A stretch of DNA of 5,345 nucleotides, taken from positions 1-5,345 of the forward strand of contig JAHXHF010000383.1 of NCBI GenBank assembly GCA_025656895.1, read 5' to 3'. This DNA is from a gamma proteobacterium symbiont of Bathyaustriella thionipta (GTDB lineage Bacteria; Pseudomonadota; Gammaproteobacteria; Chromatiales; Chromatiaceae). Positions 5,236-5,345 of the stretch are shown in pieces. The position numbers and the translations under genes are program-made. Below the pieces are notes generated by a model. It worked only from the letters and a program-made list of their open reading frames with translations, did not search any database and was not told where the DNA came from. Each line of letters opens with the position of its first letter. Position 1 is the first letter of the stretch.

Positions 5236-5345
5236 AAACAGGGTAAGCCCCAGCAGTACATAGTGTCCGGCAGAAAACTCGCTATTTTCGAGGGGCTATG
5301 ACCCCGCCCGCCGTCGAATTCAGTCAATTGCCTGCATTTTTGGCC
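5236..5345 (-). other. Interrupted upstream region of the DUF1538 gene
   Basis: Bases 5236-5295 continue the DUF1538 frame without a usable ATG, GTG or TTG. Beyond this the frame has stops at 5298-5296 (TAG) and 5322-5320 (TGA). The stretch 5291-5315 is locally GC-rich and contains GGGG/CCCC arms (5292-5305), unlike the coding sequence beside it. No other frame gives a recognisable DUF1538 N-terminus. Possible readings are a frameshift, a real truncation with a foreign junction near 5290, or an assembly error at a contig end. Confidence 0.45.

Overview
The window looks like chromosomal DNA of a gammaproteobacterium of intermediate GC. The main evidence is a BolA with the full E. coli-type layout (RHR core and an SPPC-type C-terminal tail) and a glutaredoxin-like protein of a type I associate with that class. 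The genus cannot be fixed from the sequence alone. There are no tRNA or rRNA genes, CRISPR arrays or insertion sequences.

Layout: (1) At 1-361 on the plus strand is the back part of a response-regulator receiver domain. Its front part lies in a different frame, so the gene is probably broken. (2) At 440-1152 on the minus strand, bolA is followed by a CPFC glutaredoxin-like gene joined to it by an ATGA overlap. A palindrome containing a TATAAT box sits just upstream of bolA. (3) At 1218-3064 on the minus strand, a soluble PDC/Cache-type sensor protein is followed 26 bases later by an AAA+-like protein whose Walker A glycine is replaced by arginine. (4) At 3065-3321 is a 257-base gap with a short palindrome and no supportable gene. 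(5) At 3322 to about 5295 on the minus strand is a tightly packed operon, in transcription order: DUF1538 membrane protein, P-II-like protein, two-CBS-domain protein, 2OG-Fe(II) oxygenase. The gaps and overlaps are 15 bases, then 1 base and 11 bases of overlap, each junction having a good ribosome binding site.

How the genes may work together: in the right-hand operon, two classes of adenine-nucleotide-binding regulators (P-II and CBS) are co-translated with a multi-spanning membrane protein of unknown substrate. The simplest inference is a transporter gated by cellular energy or redox state. The P-II protein lacks the recognisable T-loop uridylylation motif and carries a Cys-x-x-Cys pair near the nucleotide site. 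The PDC sensor plus AAA+-like pair looks like a second, cytoplasmic sensory unit. BolA and the glutaredoxin form a thiol/iron-sulfur unit. Both ends of the window hold genes that cannot be read intact: the receiver at the left, and the DUF1538 N-terminus at the right, where stops interrupt the frame.
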